A stretch of DNA of 56,902 bases, taken from assembly GCA_003254885.1 (NCBI GenBank), contig QANT01004863.1:1-56902 (forward strand), written 5' to 3'. The notes beneath the pieces are model-generated. The model worked only from the letters and a program-made list of their open reading frames with translations, did not search any database and had not been told where the DNA came from. Positions 23,702-37,700 of the stretch are shown piece by piece; the first letter of the stretch is position 1, and the number at the start of each line of letters is the position of its first letter. Made by a program: the position numbers and the translations under genes. This stretch comes from Purshia tridentata (Eukaryota; Streptophyta; Magnoliopsida; Rosales; Rosaceae).

Positions 23702-25917
23702 ATGGCTCGGATAAAGCCTCAGGCTCTGTTAATTCAAAGCAAGAAGAAAAAAGGGCCGACTCGAATCAGTATCACTACCATAGTTATGTGCAATTTAATC
23801 ATCGCTTTGATCGCCTTGTCCTTAGTTGCCACTTATCGCTATTGGTCCAGAAGGTAGCAAGCATTTCTTCTGTTTATGTTTATTTCCATATGGTTCGTGA
23901 AATTTTATTTTTTGTTGTTGCCAAATTTGAATTCCAGTGTTAATATCGATAATTTCAGCTACTTATTTTTTGTAAATTTGCTCATAGGTCATTGAACCAA
24001 TCAGGGTCTGACTTATCTTCTCTGGAGGTATTTATTTGAAATGGTTTTTTTCTTTTTTGTTTTTTTTTTTTCAGTTATGTAATTATTTTTTTGTTTTGCA
24101 GTGATTGTGTGTAAATTCATACTTGACTAACTTTATTGGGTTTCTTGTGGTCTAGGATATTGATGGGTTGGCAAAGAAGTACGAACTTCCGAGTTATGCT
24201 GTAAGTCTCTCAACACATATTTTGTGTCAACTGCCAACTTTCTTTTTCGTGTTATACTGAGTGAAATGTCAACTTATGACTGCTAAAATTAAGATAGTGT
24301 GCTTGGTTGTGGTGGCAGTGTCGTGGTTAAATTTGGTTAGGATGGCAATGTTTATCAATCAGTTTTTGGCTCTAAATGAGCAGTGCTGGACTTTGTTTTG
24401 TGTGTGAGAAAATATGTTGTTCTATTTGTAGGACTTGCAAGTTTAGCAATTAGTACTACTGTGTAAGAAGTCACTCAATCTAATAGGAAGTGAAACTAGG
24501 ATGCCAACTTTCGAGAATGAACTTTCGTTTTGCACAATGTTCAACTGTGTTGCTGAGATTGCATGCTGTCATGCAAAGTTCTTGATTTAACAGTGATGGC
24601 TTTCAGCTGTGGGGAACTTTAATACATGGAATGCTGCACTGATTTTCTTTAAAGTATTTGATTCCTATTCATTCTGCAGATGTTTTATGTTTGGTAGTTT
24701 ATTTCGATACAGCACACAACACACCTATCTCTGCGCATCTATATTGTTACTTATTCACTCACTCTCTCTCTCTCCCCCTCCCTCCCTTCGTGTTTATAGA
24801 TTTTAAATACATCAAAAGGGGATATCACAGTGGAACTTTACAAGGATGGTTCCCCGGAGGTTGTGGATAAATTTATTGATTTATGGTGAGTATTCAACAG
24901 TGCATATATCCTTACATGGTTACATACATACATAAATATCCATAGTTATTGAAAATCATCTTTCTATTTGAATCCTTTTCCCTGTAGAAAGTGAATAAAA
25001 TTAAAATTAGGGGGCAGGGTTGGAACATATACCAATAGCCGGAACAACTTTAACCTATAATAGGTTGTCCATTTATTTGTTTTCCTCTTGAATTTCCTGG
25101 TAATAAAAACATCGATTTTATTGTAGCCCTTCATAATTATGAATTCTGAATGGTTGGTGATGCAGATACCAGGTTTACTTCTGTCTGCATTTAGGTCCCT
25201 AGTACATCTTTGATTAGTACAATTGTTACAAAAGTATCCGAACTTCAATATTTGGAAATCATTTTTATATTCTGATTAGCAATAACATATATAACTCTGT
25301 GTGGTTGGCTTGGGTTGTTGTAATGGTAATATTGTGCTATATTCTCAAGACAAGACACTTCTAACGCATTAGTTTTGCAGTCAAAAGGGACACTTTAGAG
25401 GGATGCCCTTCAGTCATGTGATCAAACACTATGTAATAAAAGGAGGAGATTCCCAAGGACTTGGAGTAGCTGAAGATTGGATATCAAAAGGGAAGCTTCG
25501 TAGTCAACTTATTACAAGGTTTATTTCTTAAAGATCTCTTATATTGGTTGGCTTTTGGTTTGTCACAAAACTGATAGTATTCTTGCCTGTATAGTCCAAA
25601 GCATGAAGCTTTTATGATCGGAACTACGAAGAGTAAACTAGGATTTGAGCTTGTAATCACAACTGCACCAATACCAGATTTAAATGATAAGCTTATTGTG
25701 TTTGGACGCGTCATCAAAGGAGAGGATGTGGTGCAGGTAAAAAATTTTGCTTATTTTTAGTAAAACTTTGTCTTGCCTAGACTTGGATAGTATTTAATTT
25801 ATAATCCTTTGAATACGATGTGCCATTCAGGAAATTGAAGAGGTCGATACAGATGAACATTATCGGCCTAAATCTCCTATAGGGATCACCAGTGTGGCTC
25901 TGAAACGTGTGATTTAA
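23702..25917 (+). CDS. CYP21-4: CYP21-4-type cyclophilin (peptidyl-prolyl isomerase-like), membrane-anchored
   Basis: Cyclophilin-like protein with an N-terminal signal anchor, as in Arabidopsis CYP21-4 (At3g66654), reported in the Golgi. Exons: 23702-23853, 23988-24027, 24156-24200, 24800-24885, 25381-25518, 25595-25736, 25831-25917, giving 229 residues. A basic stretch (KKKKGPTR) precedes the membrane segment at about residues 26-46. The cyclophilin fold starts at [20 protein letters not shown]. In the active-site strand the usual FHR..Q-GGD reads [14 protein letters not shown], so the catalytic Arg and the conserved Gln are replaced by His and Lys. Isomerase activity is therefore doubtful. 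All splice sites are canonical and the frame is intact. Confidence 0.92.
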
Positions 25918-26981
25918 GGGCAATTCAATCAAATGTGAACTTTCTTGCATACCATAGTGCTGGTTCGAGTGTCTTCTTGCCGGACTACTTTTGCAATGTT
26001 TGTGACAGTACATCTTTTAGATTTTTTAGTTTTTTTTTTTTTCCTTCCGTTTCTTCTCCCCATGCAATTTTCTCGTCTTCTCCTCTCTTTGGTTTGTGAT
26101 TTGCAGTGGGGGAGGGCGGAGTTTTGATAATTTGTTTAGGTATAGGTTTCATATATGGGGTTGACGAAATACGACAATGCAGCTAATTTGATTTACACGT
26201 TTGTTGTGGTAATTATTGTGTTATTATTATTTGATATGATTCATTTGGTTCTTTTCATGGCATTTTTGCGCCTGAAATTATTCGTATTAAAGAAAATGTT
26301 GAAATTCGTTGTGGACATCACAGAAGTGGTTAAGGTTTTGACTTGCATGGTTTGGTAATTGAGTTGATGTTGCACCCTTTGGCTGACCTTAAAAACCAAA
26401 CAACACAGGGCGGGTCTAAAGTATGCAATATTCAGTAACATCTGCCCTTCTAATTCATTCATTTTCTTGTGAACCAAACAGCCAAACTAGAAAGTGGCAC
26501 TAGGAGAATCTTGGTCTTTTGAAGGGTTCAGAAGGCCAACTAGAATCAGTAGTTATTGAAAATTTGCCAATGGCGAAATTAGGTATTAATAGCCTAATGC
26601 CACTATAGCTTGACAGTTGCCATAGCATCAGCGAAAACAGCATACATCCACTGCAAGGCAACAATCACATAAAACAAAATACCCACAAATGATGATTAAA
26701 AAAAAAAAAAATGAATATAAGAGGCAACAGTTGGGGGCCACGCCTTTGCCAGGTCAACAAATTACAAATGTATACACAGGTGAGCCTTATGGGCTATGTA
26801 CCAGGCCCAAATAAGTCCTCTTGACTTCGGCCTAGTTCATTACCGGTCTCACAATTTTCAAAACCCGCGCCAAAAATCCGTACGAGTTTCCTTTCCCTCC
26901 CATTTAAAGCCCGAGAATTATGCATATGAGATTAGTAGGGTTTGTTTGTTTTGTTGTGACTTGTGAGTGAACTCGGTGGAA
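25918..26981. other. intergenic between cyclophilin and OB-fold genes
   Basis: Cyclophilin 3' UTR followed by spacer with an A-run near 26699-26710. Just before the next gene a short upstream frame (26920-26970, 16 codons) precedes its ATG. No separate gene is supported. Confidence 0.55.
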
Positions 26982-29900
26982 ATGAACTCGGTCAATTCGG
27001 TCATGGACATCGATCAGCAGCAACTACAACAACAACATCAAGAAGACCCGCTTCCCAAGTTCATCGATTCCGCGAGGTCCGTTCTCTCGCCTGAAATAGA
27101 CGAAGATTTGGATCCGAATGGAAATGAAGCGGAGACCAGTGGGCCCAGCTGGAATTGGGTCGCCTCTCGGGTTCTCAAGACTTGTAGCGCCTACTCTAGC
27201 GGCGTCACCGCGGCAATTTTGCTCTCTGACCTCGCTCAGGTACCGCTTTCTAATCGAACCCGTCTTTCTCTGTTTGGTTCTCGAGAAAATGTAAGGAAGA
27301 AAAAAGAAAACATGAAGAGAATTGTGTTGATGTTTATATAGGCGTGGAGTGAGCAACATAGGGACAGGCCTCCGAAGAAAATGCCGGAATGTGTGAAGCA
27401 GTTGAGGAAGAAGCATAAGCGAAGGAAGCTTCCGAACACCGTGTCGATCGACTCCATTTATGAGAAGAATTTCTTGTCCTTGAATAGTGTCTTGGAAGCT
27501 GTTATTGTCGACGCTTTTGTTCTCCCAGGTAGTCTTTCGATTTTTGAAAATTTGTTCTGCACTGTGTTATTATCTCTGTTGTTGACAATTTGACTTTGCT
27601 TATCTTTTTTCAGGTACCAACATCTATATGCTTTCATTGGGGGATTATTGGAGCTCCAATACCATTGATATTTATCTCCACCGCAGGTAAACTACTGTTT
27701 ACGTATTACCGTATTGGGAATGAGTTATTTGTTAGGAAGCAAAAGCAATAACCCACATGATTCATATATCTCCTTGGGATTTTATCAGCATGTATCTGAA
27801 TCTTGGAAATTCAATGATTAATGGCATTTAGACAAAAAAAGCAAATGTACATGTATGTGTCTCTTTATTCTAGGCGTGTGTTGCTTTTATATGCGTGTTT
27901 AAAATTTCAGTTAAGTTTCAAACCCATGAAATTTGTGTGTGCAGATACTATGACTTGATAGATCCTCATAATGGGATCCTCAAGAAAGGAAGGGAGATCT
28001 TCCTCACCGGATGCTATCTTCGTCCTGCCACTGGAGGAGGATCTGGTTATCGGCGGCTGTTGCCAACAGAATATCTAGTGGTATTATTAGATGAGGTAAC
28101 TCTCAAACTTGACTACTGCCCAACCTTGGGATAAGGAAAAGGATTTGGGGGGTGTTTTTGATTTTTCTGTTGCTTTTGCTAATGTAGGATGAGGATGGTG
28201 ATGCAATGTTGCTAGGAGCTCAGTTCTGTTCAGATTCATTCTCTTCAATTTCTCTTGATGCAGTTAATAGTGACGTTTCTTATTCATTGTATGCAAGGTA
28301 AGATAAAATTGTTTCTATGTAGTTCAACAATATACAAAATTTATTGGTTGTGATTCCATAATCAATTTTTAGTATGAGATATATTCTATAAGAGTTACTT
28401 ATTATCAGATGTTGTAATGATGAGAAGAGGTGATAATCAAACAAATTCCTATAAACGTGAGACGTTATATGAATATGCCTTGAAATTATAAGCTCATAAC
28501 GATATTTTGATGATGTAGGAATGCCTTCTTGTTCTCACTGATTAGTGGGTCAATTCTCTCTGGTTAAGAATTGCTTACTCTGCTTTCCCTTTTTATGCGT
28601 AGAATTGAATTTATTGGGCCACTGGAAGTTCATGGAAAGTTTGGAACTTTACAGAGGAAACAAATCACTCTTGTTGACAATGATGGTGTCAAGTTACAAC
28701 TTCTGCTGTGGGGTGAGCAGGTTGTCCTGGCCAATCTTTTAAGGTAAAATCTAGCAACAGATTGTATTCTTTGATACTTTTTTCCAGTGTATGTTACATA
28801 ACTGAATTTCTTCAGCGTGGGAAGTATGCTTGCACTGGATAGACCGTATATCACAAGTTCTGTAGACAGTGCTATTGAAACAAATGCTGAAGTTTGCCTT
28901 GAATTTGGTAGTGCAACACAATTGTTTTTGGTGCCTTTCATTCAAGGATCAAGACTGCTGAGCACATTAGATCCCACTCAGGGTCCACAAGTTTCTCAAG
29001 TTTCCTTGCCCTGTGACTCACATGGGTCTATTGATTTCAGTAGTTATCCTTTTCAAGTGAGTTTCCTTCTGTTATACTTTCTCATTTTTGTACCATATAG
29101 CCATGCCTCTAATTTAATCTCTGTTAGAAGCTATGACTACTGTGCTTCTAAAAGGATGCGTTATCATTAATTTCTTGAATATGATTTATTCATTGAAGCT
29201 TCTAGTGTCACAGCATATCAACTTATACACTGGTTCCTTGTACACTTGTCCAAGTTGTATCTTGTAGGTTATTATCATTGTTCTTCAGCCATCATCCATT
29301 ATTTCCTTATGCAATCATTCAAAATCTTATCCTGTTATTATCTACTTGCTATGTGAACATCCAAGTTCATGTGAAATTAACTGCCTGAATGATTCATACC
29401 TGAATCTCTTGTTAGCATTTGCCTATTCATCTGTTCTTAATATCTTAATAACATCTGTTACTTGTGAAGTTGTGCAGTCATTCGTTACAGACCTTCATGA
29501 CAAGATGACCCGCGTCAGCCTTTACGGTGTTGTTACCGATATTATCAAAGAAAGATATACCACAGAAGCTATCTTCTCTTTGAGAATTGAAGATACCACT
29601 GGAGCAATTTGGGCAAAGTTACATTTTGGGAAATATTGGTTGGATACAAAGTTAGTTTAATATAACTGGTATTACTGCTCCCTCCTTGATTAAAAATTGT
29701 TTTTATGTACTTTTCTCTTTTGCTTCAATGTATTGCTTAGGTCACTGGGAAGGTTAAGCCTTGGCCACACAGTGTACATATCAGGCCTGACATGCTCTAT
29801 GACAAAGCGGAAGGGGTGAGCTCATTCAAGAATTGTCAAGTCATCATTTTGTAATGTCTAATATGTGGGCTGGTTAAAGCTGTTTCGAACCTTGGCAATA

Positions 29901-30836
29901 AGTCGCTGTTAGTAATAGTTTAGACACTTCTTGTTCGTTCCTATAAATGTGGTTTTGTAGTATGATTTAGAATTTATTATATTTTCGATGGGATTCCACT
30001 AAAGTGTATTTGCTTGACAGCCTGGAAGCATCATGGTTCGAGAATACTGCTGGAGCTTCTTTCTTCAACCTCAGTTGCCTGCCAGCATTGCTAAACTCAT
30101 CTTGTCTTCATAAATTGTCAAACTTATCTGATCTATCCAGCCAGACTAGCTTTACGCAGGTATGGTTTTCTCATGATTTTTTTTTTTTTTTGGGATAGTA
30201 ATCATGATATAATTATATTTTATTATGTGGACAGATAGTTCAGGTGTGGCTGGAAATGACTCAGTTTCATGTCAGCACAAGATTTTCACATGCCATATGT
30301 GGCCATTTCATTACAGAGAAACCCAATAGGGTCGTGGAATGCAGCTTCTGTAATAAGAGTTGTGATGCTGAAGTTATCCGCACTTTCGACCTGAAAATCA
30401 CTCTTGCGGACGAGAGTGGGAAAGTTTTTGCATGGTGTACCGGTCATACTGCTACAGAGTTGCTGCAAATATCTCCTGATGAATTCTATGAACTGCCTGA
30501 GGTAATGTTTGAACTCAAATAAGGTAATATTTTTCTAGGCTTAAGGAATTAGGTTGAAATGAATTTACGTGCTATTTTAGAGTTATCATCTAATTATGAG
30601 GACCTGTTTGGCCAGAAAATGGTCCTACTTGTTTGTTTATTTGATGTTATATTGTATTGAAGTTTTGATTTTTATTTCAGGAAGAACAAGTTATGTATCC
30701 CTCATCTTTAGAGAATGAGAGGTTCACGGTTGCAATAGTAAATTGCAAGAGGCAGGGATATGGACCCAGTGATGCTCTGATGCTAGAAACTGATGGAATC
30801 TCATGGGAGATCACTCGTGCATTGAAGTGTGAATAA
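26982..30836 (+). CDS. OB-fold nucleic-acid-binding protein, RPA1/MEIOB-like
   Basis: Exons: 26982-27239, 27342-27528, 27614-27686, 27945-28095, 28188-28297, 28603-28743, 28816-29056, 29478-29650, 29741-29815, 30021-30159, 30235-30501, 30681-30836. They join without frame loss to 656 residues. The middle part (VSLYGVVTDIIKERYTTEAI, then LRIEDTTGAIWAKLHFGKYW) looks like an OB-fold strand set binding single-stranded DNA. The C-terminal part has a CxH..CxxCxxxC pattern (Cys538, His540, Cys552, Cys555, Cys559), then FDLKITLADESGKVFAW, as in the zinc-bearing third OB fold of RPA70 and in MEIOB. The N-terminal 200 residues are unfamiliar and partly basic. A role in replication, repair or meiotic recombination is inference; I cannot name an orthologue. 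A frame opening 15 bases upstream uses GTG and is not the start. Confidence 0.8.
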
Positions 30837-31755
30837 TCAATACTCTTGGCTTTCAAATGTAATACTCGATCAATGTTTGCATAATTCAGCTTCCTATAGA
30901 GTGGATTTTGGGTGAGTTTTGTTAGTGCAGTACACCCATACTAACTATGATGTAATATTAACAATAATTAAGAAGAGTGATAATTTTTATTTTTTTTTGG
31001 GAAGTGAGGAAAATTATTCAACTTATTCCCTTCCCTCATTGGATATTTGGATACTTTGTTCAAAAGAGTCTAAATATTTGCAATCACTTGTAAACTACAT
31101 GGAATCATATAATTTAAATATTTTTTATGTTTGTGAGGATTTGTATTATAAAGTATGTTAACTTATAAGTTATGACTTATATTATCATAAAAAATGGTGA
31201 ACTACATAATGGTTTTGTTGTTTCAAAAATAAAAATTATGATTTAAAAATTGCACATCGTTTCAAGAATCTACACTAGTGCCTAGTGGTGAGGGTGCATA
31301 AGCATGATAAAAGAAAACTATTAATTATAGTTACTATTTCTAAGTTTCTAACTAATGACCGAGTTTTCTCATGCTTAGCGGTGTGTTAACTAAGACATTT
31401 TACCTAAACTGAAATAGTGGATGAATAATTTTTTATTTTTTATTTTTTTCCCAATAGTACTGAAAGAATAATTAACCCTGGATTTTATCATAATTTATTT
31501 TCTAGTGGGCCAAATTTATGCGTCAAACAAGGAAAATAAATGAAATTAACTAAATGCTCAGTCAGTAGTTAGTTACTGGTTAGTGTCTGTCCTAGGGTTT
31601 AGAGGCTAAATACGAAGTGGGGTTTTTCGGGGGTTTTGTCACATGAACTCATGAAGCATTTCAAACCTCTATCATCATTTCGTCACCAATGGAGGTTTTC
31701 TATTAGGCATAACCCTAGGAAAACTTCCCCTCTTCAGTTCTACCATTTATAAACA
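30837..31755. other. intergenic between OB-fold and FIP1-like genes
   Basis: AT-rich spacer with the 3' UTR of the OB-fold gene and the promoter and leader of the FIP1-like gene. A five-codon upstream frame starts at about 31689. No gene or repeat recognised. Confidence 0.55.
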
Positions 31756-34700
31756 ATGAAGGATTTTGAAGATGATTTCGGAGAACTATATGCTGGTGTC
31801 GAAGCGCAGGCCGTCTCAGCCATCAATGGCGTACCGGACTTCGCTCAATACAATACAGAACCAGATGAAGATATAAATGATAATAATAATAATGCAAAGA
31901 ACGCTACCCATAGCTCTGAATTGGGTTTTATCTCCGATTCTAAGACACCCAATTCTATCTGCGAGGAGTTGGATGAGAAAGTTTCGGTTTTGGAAGCGAA
32001 TGAGGATTACAGTGGAAGTGATAGTGAGGATGACCTCAACATAGTTTTGAACGATGAGGACTGTAAGGATATTAAGTTTCCAGCAGGCCGAGGGTACATG
32101 AAGAATGATGAGTTTGAGGATGAGGATGATGATGATGGTTTTGTAGCTATGAAAGAGTACAAGGTATTCAGGTTATTGGGATTCTGATGTTGTGACATTA
32201 CAAGAGCTCAACTCCAGCATTGGATAATTTTCCGTATGAAATAGGTATTTATGTGACACTACTTTTCTAACTGAGAGATACTTGATGATTTGTGCAGTAT
32301 GTAAGGACTCAAGGATCTACTTGTCCAAGCAATGTAAAACCCAATGAGTCTGTGGGATTGTTGTCTTCCATGTTGGTGAGAGGAGACCATGATAGTAATA
32401 TGTGCAACCAACGCAAGGGGTCAAGCTCTCAGATTACTTGTATTCGCGGTACACCCAGTTCAGTGGTGGCTCAAAATAGATATGGTTTCAGACTTCCTCG
32501 GTGTAGGTTAGTAAATGCAAAAGAAAATTTTAAATCTGCACCAACCTGGTTTGTTTAATGGATCACTTGTCCATTTGTCAAGTTCCATGAAAGAAAATTT
32601 TAAAAAGAAAACTTTGGCTCTGTACTCTGTAGAGCATACGTGCCTTGCATTCTGTAGTTTAATTGATTTTAAATGATTTTAGAGTAATACTGTACTAAAC
32701 CTGACAAAAAAGAATGCTTGTTTTCTTTCTTCCAGGACCATACTTGATGTAAATATTGAATCATTTGAGGAAAAGCCATGGAGGCATCCTAAAGTTGATA
32801 TAAAAGATTATTTCAATTTTGGTTTTGACGAGGACAGTTGGAAACAGTACTGCAGCTCCCTGGTAAATGAAATAATGGCATGCTTATCAAATTTAAACAA
32901 CTTTATGGCGTACTACATGTCTCGTGCTAGTCTTCTAGATCCCATTGTGGTGTTCTGCAGGTTGAAATGGATTTTCTACAAAATTTCTATGCTGAGTAAC
33001 TTGTGGCTATGCCATTAATGGTCTGGCCTTATGGCCAACTGGTTCTCACTGGTTTTCTTTGACACAAAACTTGATAAATAGAATCTAATACTCAGATGCA
33101 TTGCAGGGACAACTCCGACGTGGGATCCCTGTCTCAGACTCTTCAAAATATTATCAGGTTATTTAATTGAATCTTTTGGGAGTCTTATTATATCACCACA
33201 ACCATTGTTTAAATTTTTCGTGTTGACGGTCCCATTATATCTTGCTTATATAAATAGGCCCAAGAATCTGGATCCAAGTATGAGAAATTCACTCTTGAAA
33301 CTATGTCCAAAGAAATGAATCATGCTGGATCAATGAAATTCGCTTCTCCTTCATCAAGATTTACTGATTGCGGAGTGAGACAGGACTAGTATCTCAGAAT
33401 TTAAAATTTTTCCTTTTTTTCCTGTTCTTTTCCACACGTGATATTATTTACGATGATACTTATTACTTGTTGGCTTTTAAATGTTTCAGCCAAAAGGCAA
33501 AGCAATTCAGATTGAAGACAGTAGTTTTGAACGCCAACCATCTTTTGATATGAGGCATCCACGTAATTGGGATTCTGATGTTGTGATACAGGTGTGCTGT
33601 CACTTTGAATTGTTTAATGCCTATGTTGCAGCTACTTTATATTGTGTTATCACTAATTACATGATTTGGTAGATCACTGTGCAGGACCTCACTGAGAAAA
33701 CCTCTAATTCTGGTGAGGAGCAAGGCCGTACAAATAACAATGCACCTGAGGCATCTAAAAATGCAGAATTTGATGCAAATGGTAGCCGAATTATTCCCTC
33801 TTCTAATACTTCTGAAGAAGATGATTTATTGTTAGAAACTCTGGAAGGAAACATAAGATTAGACAGGTTCGTATTCTGTTAGATGCTGGGCCCTAAATGT
33901 TCATATTATGTAACAAATATGGCTAGTAGGTTCCATATATAAAGTCTATCTACAATTTCTTATGGCACATGTAATACATATATTTTTTCTTGATATCGTC
34001 AGGTGTTCCCAGCAGACCAGTGCCTCTCATCTAATAAAAATAGGTTCTGATAATCACGAAAGGGACCAGATTGTTGATCTGAATGAGTATGACCATAAGG
34101 AGGTGAACGCTATCTCACTGGAAGCCATTGAAATGACAAATAAAGCAACCAAAAGTGTTGGCAGGAGTACTTTCTATGCTGGTCAATGCATGATGGAAGC
34201 ACAATTATCACTTGGTGATGACTGTCAACTTAACCCCAATTCATCTTGTTTTGCAAGTGATTCTGAAGCATCCAGAAATAGTAGTGTCCATTTTGATCCA
34301 GAAGATATTCCTACTCTTGCAAGGTCTTCGGTGAATTCACACACTAAACTATGTGAGTCTGTCACATCATCTTTTAAGAACTCAAAAGGCAATGCCATGA
34401 AGAGAAAACTAGTTGATATCAAAGATTATTCCACATGTAAAAGTCCTGCTCGAAAGGAGCATAAGCATCAGGATAGGAGGCTTGACAGTGTTGTTGAGCC
34501 AAAGATGCACAAAAAAGATGATAATGATACAGAGGATCTGTATGACAGGGATCCCAGGGTGAATTATCACAGCCGGATGAAAAGACTGCGAGATTTTGGC
34601 TGTACTGATAGAGAAGATATTTCAGGTTATAAAGAATCAAAGGTTTCCTGCCATAATGGTGTTAGATATGCTGGCAACCACATTCAGACAGTTAATGGAA

Positions 34701-37700
34701 ATTATTTGGACAGAAAAGGTAGTCACAAGTACCCAGACAAGCTAGATCCACATGTCATAAAAACTTGGAGTAAAAGGGAGTATTTTTGTGAAAATAGGGA
34801 TACAGATTGGCATCATTTTGGAAGAACACAATTCATCAAGGAGAGGAGTCCTCCCACCAGTCCTCTCACCAGCAGGGACTCCAGGGGGTTGTATTCTAGG
34901 TATTCCTCCTACACTGTTGAGGGAAGGGATACTCAGTGGAAGAGGAAGAGCAACAAACGGCAGTTTGAGAAGATACCCAATCACAGTGGCGGTTGTTCTG
35001 ATTATAAATATGAAGATCACTGTGTGGGAGAAAATTTTGGGGGATATTTTTCATCCAATGATCTAAAAAGGAATGCTTCAGATGAATTTGATGAAAGGCA
35101 GTTTTCACATGTCAGGAGAGAATTAGAAAACTTGGAGGAAAGGGTTGGATATGTTGACAGTCCCATTTCTTATTTGGATGATTCATACTCTGGGAAAACT
35201 GAATATGAATATTGCGGACACAGAGAAAATCAATATTTGTCCCATCAGTCTGACAGAGAATTATACACAGGTGATGAAGGAAGGTGGAGTGACTCCATAT
35301 CATCAAGAAATGACGTTTCTTACTCAAGAACAACTGATGAAAGATATTGGAGACATGGGAGAAAAATATACTCTGTGGAATCCAAAGAGAGTGATTGCTT
35401 TGATGGTCATGACAATGCTGATGGAACTGAAGATACCTTTTATCCGAATGATCATTTAAGGTGGAGAAGATCTAACTGTCATTCTGAAGTCCTGCACTGG
35501 ACCAAGAATCAGTTAACTATCAAGCGTCGTGGCGACAAATTTTATTCTGAGAAGGCATCCTTTTCTTCTCAGAAATATACGAGGCATGAAAAATTTCATC
35601 CTAAATATGGTTCTTCCCATGATGAATTACATATTGATGATATGAAATCAGAGCAACATAGATTGATACATAGTGTTAACTGTATTAATAGAAGTTCTAA
35701 GATGTATAGGGGTAAGCACGAGCAGACAATCCTGAAGTGCAGAGATTCAAGTGACTTGGGTGTTGGGGAAGGAAAGGTAAAGTTGTGGGAACCGATGGTG
35801 GAACCTTGTATCACTGTGCTTGTTTATACGAGTGCTCTAAATGAGTTGAGCAAGCCTTATTTATTCTTGTCAATGCTATCTCAATGCATGATTGCTTTTA
35901 AAAAAAAATAAAAATAAAAGTTTCTATATGCTGCCTCTCCCATCTCCCAAATGATGTGTTTTATGAAGTTCTTTAACAATTTCTACTTTGTCTATATGTT
36001 CTCAAGTGTTGGAGTTGCCATTCAGGCCAACGAGCTTCTTAGGTCCAGGGCATGGAGCATGTATATGAGGGGGAAAAAGTGTCTCCCCTTCAATCATCAA
36101 GGCATTAAATTAAAATCTCATATCATGGCCTCGAACATGTGGAGTTGGTTTATTCACCTTCAGGATAAAACAGGGTTGCCCCTTCCCCTTCCCCAATAAA
36201 TAAGAAGAATGCTGCAGACCTTACAAATCGAATGTTGGTGCTAAACTATTTGAGTGACATAGGTGTTTTCTATTTGATGGCTGATGATAAAATAATAGTT
36301 GTTTGTTGAGATCTTATTATTCAACTTAGCAAAATATATATTATCTGCATGAATCCAATATCGTTTGTGTACTCTTTAATATCTTTTCAAATTTGCTTTT
36401 CTTTAACCACACTACCCATTACAGCATGCTCCTGCTAGTTAATTGTGACTGGTTTTTATACTTGTGACTTGTCTCATGTATAAAGGAGATTATCTAGTTT
36501 CTCATTTTGTATTTTGTACATTTTCATCTGATTTCCATGTTTGTTTTTATTTTTAATCTTTGGGGTTTATTTGTTCTGCAAACTTGTATCTACTTTCTTA
36601 CAATGTCCTTGGAAATTTGTCCAATAATTATGATTTCTCGATTGTTGATACACCCTTTCCATTGTTGGATTTATGTGATTTCAAAGTTATTTCTGTAATT
36701 ATTTTTATTCTTCTTGTCAGTAGTTGTGGGAATCCTTTACACCATACCTAGATTGTATATCTGGGGAGAAGACAGGAGGGACTCTTCCCTATTTAACCAT
36801 TATCTTTTCAGTCTTTATTTATTGAAGTTTATTCTAGCTTGCTGTCAAAATTGCAGTCTTTGAGTGTGTTTTTTGCTCTGTTAGTTTAAACTTCAAAAAT
36901 TGGATAAGTACCCAGAACTCAGCAATCAGCCATGTACAATGTCCTCCTTGCTAAGCATATGCCCACACCTAATATACTTGACCAAGGTCGCTGGCCACAA
37001 AACAGATACTTCTTTAAAAGACATGTTTGGCGCGCTTCCTTGCAAAAGCTAGATGTTGTAGTTTATTCTTTAGTTCATCTATAGCTTCTTCTTAACTACA
37101 GGTGCATTATATATGAACATAAAACTCCATTGCTTTATATATTGAACTTTTAACAGAATGCCTATTGTGAATCAAGTTTACCCATGCATACAAATATATA
37201 GCTTGAGATGTTGATGGTGATCTTGCAGTTATATTACTTCTTTACAAGTTTTTGGTTTTGAAATTAGGGGTCAAATGATGGGAATAGGGCGTGACTGCAG
37301 CCATTGTAAATTTTTATGTGTGTTGGGAGAGGGCACAAAATTTTCTGAATTTTGTTTATGATGCGTTCTGCTGCATGTGTCCAATCATCTCTTTTACCCA
37401 TTTAATGACTGAATTTTCAAATGTGTGACATTTCCTTATGACTATAAACTGCAGTCCTCTGGAAGATGCTCCAAAGGCAGAACTTTGATGCGCAATGGTA
37501 GGCTTGAAAATATGGATTCAGAGACTGGTGGGGAGCGGACAACTTTGATGGATTCTAGTGAATCTGAGAAGGTGAGGGCAGTCCAATTTGACACGCCAAA
37601 AGTTGGATGCAACCAAAACAATGAGAAAGGGCTCGATAAGTTTCCAGTTACAGCACAGAATGATGATTTGGGGGTTGAGGAGGGCCAGATTTTGACGGAA

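Noticed and set aside
35951..36199. 82-codon frame in the last FIP1-like intron
   Set aside because: Sits within a long intron, no domain, no link to the flanking exons.
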